From: Poronia punctata
Taxonomy: Eukaryota > Ascomycota > Sordariomycetes > Xylariales > Xylariaceae
Assembly (NCBI GenBank): GCA_022579005.1
Contig: MU401739.1
Location: 1 to 41,649 of the forward strand
DNA: 41,649 nucleotides
Direction of reading: 5' to 3'
The notes under the pieces were generated by a model. It was not told the origin of the DNA and ran no database searches. It was given only the letters and a program-made list of their open reading frames with translations. Positions 33,326 through 41,649 of this stretch are shown here, in pieces (the first letter of the stretch is position 1; each line of letters starts with the position of its first letter). Position numbers and translations under genes: made by a program.

Positions 33326-34637
33326 GGTAATATATACACTCCGAGAGGCTTGACAAGACTTATTGGCTGCAAAGTATTAGCTGTAAAGTTCAACGAGAAG
33401 AGTGTGAGGTCAAGTGATGATGGAGAAATAGAGAAAACTAAATCTCGTGATACTATACCGGGAGCCCGCCCTATATACCAGTTGTTGAGTGTACTGAGGT
33501 TTCATTCTGTCTATAGATAGTCATGCTATAGATCCTCGATGTTCATCAACCTTGGTCTTTGTCTCTTCCTCCGGCTCCAGCTTACATCCATTCTCGTACG
33601 CTACTCACCGCATCAGCCCTGCCATCATGACGACGCTCAAGAATGAATTCGCTAATATTAGAAGACCTGGTAGCAAAGAACCACATATTCCCACGATCGA
33701 CAGGGCAAATTCCTGTTGGTCTTATTTAAGAGTGCTCTTTGATAATATGACGAGTCTGACATACTGGTAATGAACCGGCAGGATGGATGATAGAGCCTCA
33801 CCACGCCTCCTGTTGTTCTGAGCCTCCACGGCATGCCAGCATTCATTAGGGATGATCGAACCGGCAAATCGGCGTCTGCCCCCAAATCGATCGACAACCT
33901 GGAGAGCGGCGGAGTGGCTGAAACTGCGTAGTACATGAGGCTGACTTTAACAGACCCCAACTTGTTCCATCAACTTTGGAATGCGACATAAGGCTGAAGA
34001 CTCTGCGTATGGCAGACTGTGAGATGACCGAACTGGTTACTGCAGACCTCTACTGCTTATTATTTTACACGGCGACGTCGCATTATTGCGGCGCCATGAC
34101 GAAGGCGGCACACACCTGGAGACCGGTTTTGTTCCAAAAAACGATATATTTTGGAACCAGCGCGAAAGTTAGCTGTCGCCGGATATATAATATATATATA
34201 GAAGTGGTAGGGTTGAAACACAGGTTCGGACGATCAAATTGTGGCACATTTGGGGATTGGTCATTGGATGGTATCACAGGGCATATTTTGGATCACTCTT
34301 TTACCTCAACATCCAGTTCCTTTACAGCAACAGCCGTCAATTGAGCTTCAATTACAGGTCTCATAAAATCTTCGACTGCCGACAGTGCCTCGCTCCTGTG
34401 TAACCACTGACGTACGTTACACTGTAGGTTTTGCTATATTTAGCCAAACGCCGCTTACATCTTTGCGCCTTTGGTTCTGCATTAAATTCGCTGACACTGC
34501 CCAAGTACCTGGTTACCATCACACCCTCGAATTGTCATCATCGACGTATGCGATTACAACCGGGAGGCTTTATAAGACCTACATCCAGTTCCCCAAGTCC
34601 CACACCATCGAGACCATCCACTACATAGGCAATCACA
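33326..34637. other. Intergenic region, no gene recognised
   Basis: 1.3 kb between divergently transcribed genes, holding the promoters of both. Short frames (33552 +, 33976 +, 33960 -) lack domains. An AT-rich palindromic run atatataatatatatata lies near 34184-34200. Confidence 0.4.
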
Positions 34638-35348
34638 ATGGTTTTACTCAGATACAAAGTCGACCCTGCCGACATGCAGGCCAAAATCAACGTTGCCCTC
34701 TCTGCGTCTCCAACAATTTCCCTCAGCAACCCCGCAGCAGAGCTTCGTCTCACGCTGGAACTTTCCATTGCCTCCTCCGTAAATGAGGGACAGCCCATAA
34801 CTTTCATGGTCGAGAAGACTGTGTTTGAGGTTACCGAGGAGGGCGAAGGCGGCATGGACATCTTTTCTCTAGGTGCCTTTGGCGCCCTTAGAAGTGCGAC
34901 GCACGATACTACCAAGGCCATCTCTCTGGGGCATTTTAAGGTACATGGCGTACCCACAAGCGACAGTCCGGACTTGAGGGAGCGAGGCCATCGGTTCGTT
35001 ACAATTCCGGGCGACGGATCAACGGTCACCGTAACGCACACGTTGAACTGGGAACGCATCTTCAGGTACGAGGAGAAGCGTTCCAAGGGCGACTTGGTCC
35101 CCGGCGAACGGTTCCACATCGGCATCCGGAAAGATTATCTCGGAACCATGTGGTGGTGCTGGGGGGATTTGGAGACTGACCTGAAGGACAAGAAGCTGCA
35201 TATTTGGCATCCTGGCCCGCTTCCAGGGGACAAGCCTAGCGACGATTTTGTGCGTGAGGGTAAGTGGGTGCTCGGCGAAGAGCCGATGCTTCTCGACTGG
35301 CAGGATGTTACAAAAGATGGACGGGCTAGCTTTGAGGTCATTGAATAG
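34638..35348 (+). CDS. Hypothetical protein, 236 aa, unrecognised family
   Basis: Single open exon starting MVLLRYKVDPADMQ and ending SFEVIE. No signal peptide, membrane helix or catalytic motif is visible. The sequence alternates in a way that suggests beta strands (LRLTLELSIASS, ITFMVEKTVFEV, VTVTHTLNWER) and includes a Trp-rich segment TMWWCWGD. An immunoglobulin-like or arrestin-like fold is conceivable but only a guess. The balanced codon use and long frame in a GC-moderate stretch argue that it is a real gene. The neighbours do not suggest a pathway. Confidence 0.7.
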   Translation: MVLLRYKVDPADMQAKINVALSASPTISLSNPAAELRLTLELSIASSVNEGQPITFMVEKTVFEVTEEGEGGMDIFSLGAFGALRSATHDTTKAISLGHFKVHGVPTSDSPDLRERGHRFVTIPGDGSTVTVTHTLNWERIFRYEEKRSKGDLVPGERFHIGIRKDYLGTMWWCWGDLETDLKDKKLHIWHPGPLPGDKPSDDFVREGKWVLGEEPMLLDWQDVTKDGRASFEVIE

Positions 35349-36697
35349 CATCCGAAACCTCCTTATAACCTTGCTTTAAATGTTTGCCACCCTCTCGATC
35401 CATGTGCTATGAAGTGAGATGTTTAGAGGAGTTTGATTTCTTTTAGATCCGACAGCCTAGCTTATGTCTCGCGGAGTAGTGTACCTAATAGGTCTAGACA
35501 AGCGTTCATGTGTCACTATCTTTACTGCGCATAGAGTCATAGCATGTCGTATTGTATAGAACCTAGAGGTATAATGAAAGCTAAACAGACACGCTCTAGC
35601 ATAGGCGCTGCAGATCGAGGGAACATCACCCTTACTCCAACTTGTTTATCTATGTTTCAAGGGCAATACAAGGTCTCGCGGTCCAGACAAGCATAGCCAT
35701 GCCGCTCATATATACACATTGGCTGTAGCTTTGAATTCCACTTCCCTTATCTAGGTAGGTATTAGCTTTCTATCTACCCCCTTGGCCATTCGCCATGACC
35801 GCTCTAATCACCTCCCATAGCCATGACCCTTCTATAAAGTCTGATGGGAATGACCCCTGAAATCATGCCATCGTTTATGACTTTGGATTTCACCTCCCAT
35901 GATCAATACCCTCTAGTTACCTATCATGGCCATGCCCCCCCTATTCACCCCTCTTCGTCATGGCTTTGGAAACCACCTGACCTCGCCCCCTTAGCAATAA
36001 CCTTCTAGCCACCTCTCATTACCATGGCGCTTCCGGTAAACATCCTCATGGCTATGACCTTTTCATTTTACTACCTATGGCTATGGCTTTCGGATTTTAC
36101 TTGACCTGACCTAGCTACATCTATCGCTTCTGCCATCTGGTCATGGTGTGCTAGTGGGCTTTTAGTTGTGTGGCTATGTTGTGGCTCATCCTGCATCCGC
36201 GGCTAGTCTTGGCAAGCGCCTCATAGCAGGTAAGCACAATGCTAAAAAGACGCCATAAAAAACGCAATTTGTAGGGGTATAATGTAAAACGTTCATCAGG
36301 ACAACAAGTCAATTCAATCAAGCTACTTGGTACAAATCTCTCAACGACGACCGTTTCGCGTTCGGAAAGGGTAGTTCGATTACATATTCTGCTGCTACCT
36401 ATTCTCTAAAAGTATAGTGCCGGGTTTTGCAATACAGGAACAGAAAATACCCGCGTAAAGTCGGGCACTTCGTATCAAAAGGATTACAAATGCGTTCTTA
36501 GTTCCGACGATTATTACGCCCTTAAAACGACACTTGCGCCTTCTTAAAATGTCAAGATCCACCTCAACACATCAGATTTAATAGAATTGTTTCGCCGGTC
36601 GTCAATCCTTAAGACATAAACCTGTTACCTACCTTAGATTTCATCGTACATCATCTAATAAATATCTAGTACACAAGTCACAGAGAAAAGTTTGAAA
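35349..36697. other. Intergenic region with degenerate CCATGACC / CACCTCCC repeats
   Basis: 1.35 kb with no coding frame. Between about 35780 and 36110 variants of ccatgacc, atggctatgacc and cacctcccat recur roughly every 30-60 bp, giving a degraded minisatellite look. Around 36271-36335 the sequence (tgtaggggtataat ... cttggtaca) has LTR-like ends but no partner. Confidence 0.4.
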
Positions 36698-37816
36698 ATG
36701 TCAACGCCAGCATCTATCCGACCAAAGGCCCTTAAGCCCGGTGACACAATAGCATTTATATCACCTTCTGCCCGCTTTAATGTCTCATGTGCAAAGGCAA
36801 TCGCATCGGCGAGCGCAGTGCTTACAAAGCGGGGTTACCAAGTGCGAGAGATTTTCCATCCCGTAACCCCAGACACGATCCAGAACAACATATCCAGCCG
36901 TCTGATTGAGTTTCGGGAAGCATTCACAGACCCCACCGTCGCCGCGGTAATATGCACGATAGGTGGGACGACGTTTACAGAGCTATTGCCGTCGCTGCTA
37001 GAGGATGTCGAATTACACGCCGCGATTCGCGCCCATCCCAAGATCGTACTGGGATGCAGCGACATCACAGGCCTCCACTGGTTTCTCAATGCCGCCACCG
37101 GCCTGCGAACCTTTTACGGCCCCGGAATGATCCCGGAACTCGTTCCCTCAGAGTCTGGATCAGAGGAAGAACTATCGACGCTAGAGTTTACAGTACGCAA
37201 CCTACTCGCAGCAGTTGCGACGACAGAACCGATAGGCGACGTTGAGCGCTCCAAATGGTATAACCCGTTCCTACAGGAAAGCCTATTGCGTCCAGAGTCC
37301 GGCGCTCCCCTTGGGGCAGGAAAAGTGTCGCCGAATCCAGGTTGGACCTGGATCCGAAAGGGCCGAGGACCAGTGCAGGGTCGGCTTTTCGGGGGGTTCT
37401 TGATGGTCATGGCGCGTCTTGCTGGAGTGCGGGCTCTGGCGCCCAACTGGACGGGACGGATCGTATTTCTCGAGACAGCCATTTCAGACCACGACCCTAC
37501 GGCCGGGAACCCGTTAGAACGTGTGCAGGCGGGCATCGCCGATCTTGTGGCGCAGGGTGTTTTTGACAAAGCGGCGGGGCTCGTAGTGGGCCGGCCGTTT
37601 GGCTACAACACGCCTGAACAGCTAGAAGCTTATATGGGGGTCATCAGGGGCTTGTTGTGTGGGGGCCGGCTGGCCGAGAAGAACCCGGACTTCCCGATTC
37701 TATTTGGCATTGACATCGGACATACTACTCCCATGCTCACGCTACCGTATGATGCGCTTGCCGAACTAGATGGAGAGAATGATCGTTTTACTATTCTTGA
37801 GCCTGGTGTTGTTTGA
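36698..37816 (+). CDS. S66 family LD-carboxypeptidase / MccF-like serine peptidase, 372 aa
   Basis: Intronless. Starts at ATG 36698 (MSTPASIRPKALKPGDTIAF); the frame is open two codons further but without an ATG. The family signature is complete. N-terminal strand LKPGDTIAFISPS. TIGG loop (about 88-91). Nucleophile Ser121 in GCSDIT. Glu259 in FLET. His342 in IDIGHT. Bacterial relatives cleave the L,D bond of murein peptides (LdcA) or detoxify microcin C-type aminoacyl-nucleotide inhibitors (MccF). Fungi have no murein, so a role in breaking aminoacyl or peptide conjugates is more likely, cytosolic since no signal peptide is seen. The lack of introns and the bacterial-type family suggest an old horizontal transfer, which is inference. 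Confidence 0.9.
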   Translation: MSTPASIRPKALKPGDTIAFISPSARFNVSCAKAIASASAVLTKRGYQVREIFHPVTPDTIQNNISSRLIEFREAFTDPTVAAVICTIGGTTFTELLPSLLEDVELHAAIRAHPKIVLGCSDITGLHWFLNAATGLRTFYGPGMIPELVPSESGSEEELSTLEFTVRNLLAAVATTEPIGDVERSKWYNPFLQESLLRPESGAPLGAGKVSPNPGWTWIRKGRGPVQGRLFGGFLMVMARLAGVRALAPNWTGRIVFLETAISDHDPTAGNPLERVQAGIADLVAQGVFDKAAGLVVGRPFGYNTPEQLEAYMGVIRGLLCGGRLAEKNPDFPILFGIDIGHTTPMLTLPYDALAELDGENDRFTILEPGVV

Positions 37817-38134
37817 GCAACTGTTATTTGTCTAGCTTTAATAAACAATGAACTGTCTACTCGTACAGCAAAAATACAGGCGTAGAGATGTCAAAAATGA
37901 CCAAGGCCCACAGGCACTTTTGCAGTGGGGAGTCCACACTTCAAGCTTAGTGGGGATTTGGGCGGTATCCGCCAAACCCTATCTTTTCGCGTACATTTCT
38001 CGCCATCCTCTTCCTCAAATAACCGCAAGAGTTCATAGTCGCTTCTTGTCTAACACCCCAAAGACATTGCAACACGTTTTTACTAGACCGTCCAGAATTT
38101 GATCCGTCCATCACCCATCGCCCCCGTATTAATC
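37817..38134. other. Intergenic region
   Basis: 318 bp between two genes on the same strand. It holds the 3' end of the S66 gene, with an aataaac signal at about 37841, and the promoter of the methyltransferase gene. Nothing else seen. Confidence 0.4.
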
Positions 38135-39024
38135 ATGGGCCAGAAATCGCAGTCAGGCTCGCTAGCTGAGCGGGACACCTGGGAAGCGATTTACGAAGAA
38201 GCCCCATCTGACCAAAAGGTTCACGATTGGTATCGTACCTACGAAAATTTAGAGCCGCACCTAAGGATGGCTATTGATAAAAGACATCCCGAGGGACCGG
38301 AGACCCGGATTCTGCATCTAGGTGCAGGGATGAGTGTATGAGGAAATTATCCGCTTAGCTGTCTTGTATCCCCTGCGGCATTTTGGCGGGGCTGTTATCG
38401 TAGGTCAGTGTGCTGATGCTGTCTGGCTGGATATAGGAACTCCCCGAGAAAATGGCAGATCGGTTCAAAAACCAGATATGCGTCGACTTCTCGGAAATAG
38501 CTCGCCTCAAAATGGCCGAGCGCCATAGCGAGAAAGGCATCGGATGGGTAGCCGAGAGCGTCGACGTCCGCAACATGCCTCAGATTGAAGATGAATCTGT
38601 AGACGTAGCCTTTGACAAGGGGACGTTGGATGCCATTGTCGATGATAACGTCTATCCCCCGCCCGAGGTAATGAACAATATAGAACGCTACATGAAAGAG
38701 GTGAAGACCGACCCGCTGCATCGCCGTTTCGCCGTTTCGCCGTTTCGCCAGCCGCGTAACGCCAATGACTCGATGCACCTAAAGTTGCTGACGCCAATTG
38801 AATTATAGGTAGCTCGTGTGCTAAAGCCTGGGGGTACGTTCATATACGTCTCTAATGCTCGGCCCTTGTATAGATATAAGCAGTTACAATGTTTAGGGTC
38901 AGACTGGGAAGTCCGCGCAAGGTCAATAGGCGAGGGAGGTGGTGTGTTTGCATACTTCATGTACGTATGCTCCAAAGTTTGGAGCGATGAAGATAGAGCT
39001 TACTTTGACCTCACCGCCAACTGA
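38135..39024 (+). CDS. Class I SAM methyltransferase, METTL13/EEF1AKMT4-like, 226 aa
   Basis: Exons 38135-38335, 38437-38700 and 38809-39024, all joined in phase 0. The opening WYRTYENLEPHLR is typical of this family. SAM-binding motif I is LHLGAGMS (about 60-67), and ICVDFSEIA is the acidic end of strand beta2. The post-I motif DKGTLDAIVDD is the hallmark of METTL13 / EEF1AKMT4-type enzymes, which methylate lysines of translation elongation factor 1A. The end VLKPGGTFIYVS is strand beta5. Length (about 200-230 aa) is right for the single-domain form. The second intron contains three perfect 8-bp cgccgttt repeats. A cytosolic protein methyltransferase is likely; substrate not shown. Confidence 0.85.
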
Positions 39025-39502
39025 ATATAAATGATGCAAAGTCGTACCGACCTCAAATTTCCTTGCCTCAAAGGTACCTACTTTACCCTGGTATGTAGTA
39101 ACCTACCTACGCCTACTCGTAGGTACTTTGAAGGATTCCTACGTCCAAGTTCCCACTTAGGCTGGCAGATTCTAACACGTCATTTTCTGCTTAAGTATTT
39201 TTATGCAAGTACAAGTAGGAACTCCTTGAATATAGGAATGTTTCAAGGTAGGCGCAGGTGGATTAAATGGTAGGTGCAGCTACATTAGGCAGCAATAAGG
39301 AATGAAATCTTGATACTTTAAGCGATTGGTCGTTGTAAATTGTCAGTCGTGCAATCAGCTCTAAAACACACGTTACCTAATGCGTACTGTCGCTACTGTG
39401 CCGGGGGGCGCCAACAGCCCCCTCATCCCTTCTTCCATCGCCTGTGGCTTCACGGCGGCTCTCTTCGCACAAAGTTTTCCCCCAAGGCAATAGCGATACA
39501 CA
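39025..39502. other. Intergenic region
   Basis: 478 bp with repeated GTAGGTA/TACCTAC motifs (39070-39130) and no gene that I can support. It should contain the promoter of the truncated NACHT gene. Confidence 0.4.
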
Positions 39503-39967
39503 ATGCCCAAGCCATCGTTGCGGCGGCTTTTTCGCACCTTTCGTGGGGAGAGCAAGCCTGATGACTCCACTATTGGTATCGGATCAGCACGTTCGTCGTT
39601 CTCGGCTTCATGGCGACCCTCAGATGCGCTAGACATATGTGCACAAAGTCCTGGCGGGAGAGTCAAAGACGACCAATCGCCAGTTCCATATGCCACGAGC
39701 TATTCCATGTGGAAAGATGCCCTGGACTTGCTGATGCGATCGGGGAAGTCCGAAGACCTCGCAACTATCGAGGAGCTTAGAAGCGAAGGGCTATTGGACT
39801 TTTCTGTCGGCGATTCTGTCCAGAGTATCACCAATGATATCCAGCATAAGATGGAAAATGCAATTCGGGGTCAGGACCAGCTGAGCAAGGCAGATCGCAT
39901 CATTGCTAACACTGCAGCACTTCTAAAAAAGTTTGTTATAGTCGGTGTGACAAGGGGCTTAATATAG
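39503..39967 (+). pseudogene. N-terminal fragment of a NACHT (NLR-like) STAND protein
   Basis: A 154-codon frame beginning MPKPSLRRLFRTFRG. Its second half has the layout of the helical domain preceding the NACHT NTPase in fungal NLR-like proteins: SMWKDALDLLMRSGKSEDLATI, then an amphipathic stretch and LLKKFVIVGV. In intact relatives this last part continues as a VGD-x-AVS-x-DPxHAALPW segment and then the P-loop. Here it stops after VGVTRGLI, where the sequence turns AT-rich and repeat-like. No NTPase or WD/ankyrin part follows in the window. I take it as a stump cut off by repeat insertion. The family call rests on pattern memory only. Confidence 0.6.
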
Positions 39968-40142
39968 CGACTTGGAAGTGGGAATAGCTTTAATTCAATT
40001 TAATAATTTTGTATAGGCTAAAAAAGGTTTATAAAGAAAAAGTCTTTCTTTAAGCCCTTAAGGGAATATAGGTCTATTTATCCTTATCTCTAGCCGGAGA
40101 TTGGCAGTTTTTATTTTTTATATATAAAGGGAGTCTGCACCT

Positions 40143-40252
40143 TGTGTAGGGGAAGGTACGGATCTGGCTATAATAGAGGGTCTGTTACAGTGGGATACTG
40201 TATTTGCTCCAACACTTCTACATACCACAATACACCTATCCAACCCACAACA
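40143..40252 (+). repeat. Left 110-bp LTR-like repeat
   Basis: Differs from the right copy at seven positions; at every one the left copy has C or G and the right T or A. Confidence 0.85.
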
Positions 40253-40875
40253 TATGGTGAGAGCTGCCGCCTTCGATATAATTCCTGTCTGCGTTTTTCC
40301 TATCGCGGTACACATTACACATTAAGATTCAAGGTCACATATACATATTCAATATGTAATTCCAACAGTCATTTCCGGCGTGCATGCCTCGCTGCCGCCG
40401 TCGCTTTCGCTCTTCGTTTTGACGTTTCTTTTGGTCGTCAACCAACATACATACCTACGGAATTAAGAGAAGTACAAGCAATAGCAGTATTCCGACCTAC
40501 ATACCTACACAGGACCAGATCTCCTCGCCGCGGGCTTAAGTAGAGAGAGGGAAAAAAAAGAAAAACTATATACATACACTACCCTTATTATTTCCAAATT
40601 TATCATAAACAACGTCAAAAACAAGGTTACGTTAATTATTTTCAAAAAATTCCAGCATAAGACTCTCTCCTAACCTTTACCCGTCGACGTATTTCCGGCT
40701 AAGATAAAGGGAGACCTGAGGAGGTAGAGGAGACTTTGTAGAGTAGTTATGTTTAAGGTAGTTAAAGGGACATTAAAAATAAGGTTATTATAATAATTCT
40801 AAAGGTATTTCGGGCGGTCTGTTTTGTGTGTTGGTTTCGCCTCGTCGGTGACGTAGGGCGAGGGAGGTTTGGCCG

Positions 40876-40985
40876 TGTATAGGGGAAGGTACGGATCTGG
40901 CTATAATAGAGGGTCTGTTATAGTGGGATACTATATTTGCTCTAACACTTCTACATATCACAATACACCTATCTAACCTACAACA
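40876..40985 (+). repeat. Right 110-bp LTR-like repeat
   Basis: All seven differences from the left copy are C-to-T or G-to-A, six of them in CpA/TpG context, the RIP signature. Confidence 0.85.
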
Positions 40986-41649
40986 CTTGTATTTGTAAGT
41001 ATATGCAACATAAAACTAATAAGTTAATTTTATTTAACTTTTTTATTTAAAAGGGCTGTTTTTAATACTTATAGCTTTTTAATTAGCTAGGTTTTATTAC
41101 TTAAACGTTTTATATAATACTAGCTTTTTTTTTTAAAGCTTATTTTAGGCATTATTATAGTTAATAATAATATAAGTTAATTAAAAGCATTATAATAGCT
41201 TTTTAAATAAAATATTAAAGCTATACTTAAAAAGTATTATGCTAGCTTTTTATATAGCTTAAAAATTTATTAGTTTTTATAATTTAAGTTAATAAAATTT
41301 TTTAACTATAGCTTTAGCTTTATTACTTATAAAGTTATTATAAAGCTTTTAAGTTTAATTTTTTTTTACTAGCTAATTTTTTTACTTAATTAAATACTTA
41401 ATATTTTTTTAAAAAGTTTTTATAAAGTTAATAACTTTATTTATATAATACTTTTTTAGTTTAATTAGTACTATATTTTATAAAACTTAGTTAAGGTTAA
41501 AAAGTTTTTAATTACTAGCATAATAAAATTTAATTAAAAAAATATAAAAAGTACTATATATTTTTTACTTTTTAAGTAGTATAAGTTTAATAGTAGTAAG
41601 TAAAATAATATTAAAAATATAAAAAAAACTTAAAAGTTTTTTATTAAGC
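40986..41649. repeat. AT-rich, probably RIP-degraded repeat, unidentified
   Basis: About 660 bp of almost pure A/T with only isolated GC dinucleotides (agctta-like words), the same texture as the Gypsy element. I could not match it to that element by eye. No open frame. It runs off the window. Confidence 0.6.

Larger units (their letters stand above)
40143..40985 (+). mobile_element. Candidate TRIM-like short LTR element (843 bp) or pair of solo LTRs
   Basis: Two 110-bp direct repeats, 40143-40252 and 40876-40985, start with tgtgtagg/tgtatagg and end acaaca (TG...CA). Two bases after the left one the sequence tggtgagagctgccgcc starts with TGG, as primer-binding sites do. A purine-rich run (gggcgagggagg) lies about 10 bp before the right one. 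The 623-bp interior has no transposon coding capacity, which is the definition of a TRIM. The flanks (cacct / cttgt) do not form a target duplication, so two solo LTRs or a rearranged copy remain possible. Confidence 0.55.

Noticed and set aside
36271..36335. Possible solo LTR with tgtagggg start and tggtaca end
   Set aside because: Very short, no duplication, and no convincing match to the 110-bp repeat at 40143.

Overview
The window looks like chromosomal DNA of a filamentous ascomycete (Pezizomycotina, probably a Sordariomycete). Genes carry short introns (about 44-110 nt) with GT(A/G)AG-type donors and CTAAC/CTGAC branch points. The protein families are typical of moulds: DHA2 and DHA1 MFS transporters, cytochrome P450, TauD-like dioxygenase, DUF3176, M35 metalloprotease. 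Several blocks are extremely AT-rich and carry CpA-to-TpA damage typical of repeat-induced point mutation (RIP). Exon models were assembled by hand from splice signals, reading phase and protein family fit. No database search was possible.

Layout. 1-1022: right end of a RIP-degraded LTR retrotransposon with a very long TTA microsatellite. 1297-1553: a second LTR-like sequence. 1560-2320: a broken membrane-protein gene. 2545-13702: a compact block of five apparently intact genes: DHA2 MFS exporter (-), secreted agmatinase/arginase-family ureohydrolase (-), a 507-aa protein that I read as a distant cyclodipeptide-synthase-like enzyme (-), a TauD/TfdA dioxygenase (+, divergent from the previous gene) and a nine-exon P450 (-). 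15010-15519: an AT-rich hAT-type MITE with 8-bp target duplication. 15937-18240: a glutamate-carboxypeptidase-II-like M28 protein that has lost one zinc ligand. 18601-27683: a DHA1-type MFS gene split by a 7.5-kb RIP-degraded chromoviral Ty3/Gypsy element with intact 160-bp LTRs and a 5-bp target duplication. 28256-30306: a DUF3176 membrane protein with an 11-Trp run. 32151-33325: a secreted M35 aspzincin. 34638-35348: an unrecognised 236-aa protein. 36698-37816: an S66 LD-carboxypeptidase/MccF-like protein. 38135-39024: a METTL13/EEF1AKMT4-like methyltransferase. 39503-39967: the N-terminal stump of a NACHT (NLR-like) gene. 40143-40985: a short element bounded by 110-bp LTRs. From 40986 on: AT-rich degraded DNA.

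Functional reading (inference). The 2.5-13.7 kb block has the make-up of a small biosynthetic gene cluster: a candidate scaffold-forming enzyme, two oxidative tailoring enzymes, an enzyme acting on guanidino groups, and an exporter. It is flanked on both sides by transposable elements. If the 507-aa protein is an arginine-using cyclodipeptide synthase, the neighbouring ureohydrolase suggests processing of an Arg side chain to ornithine or loss of urea. The P450 is itself unusual because it lacks the usual acid-alcohol pair of the I helix. This pathway is my main candidate for something undescribed.
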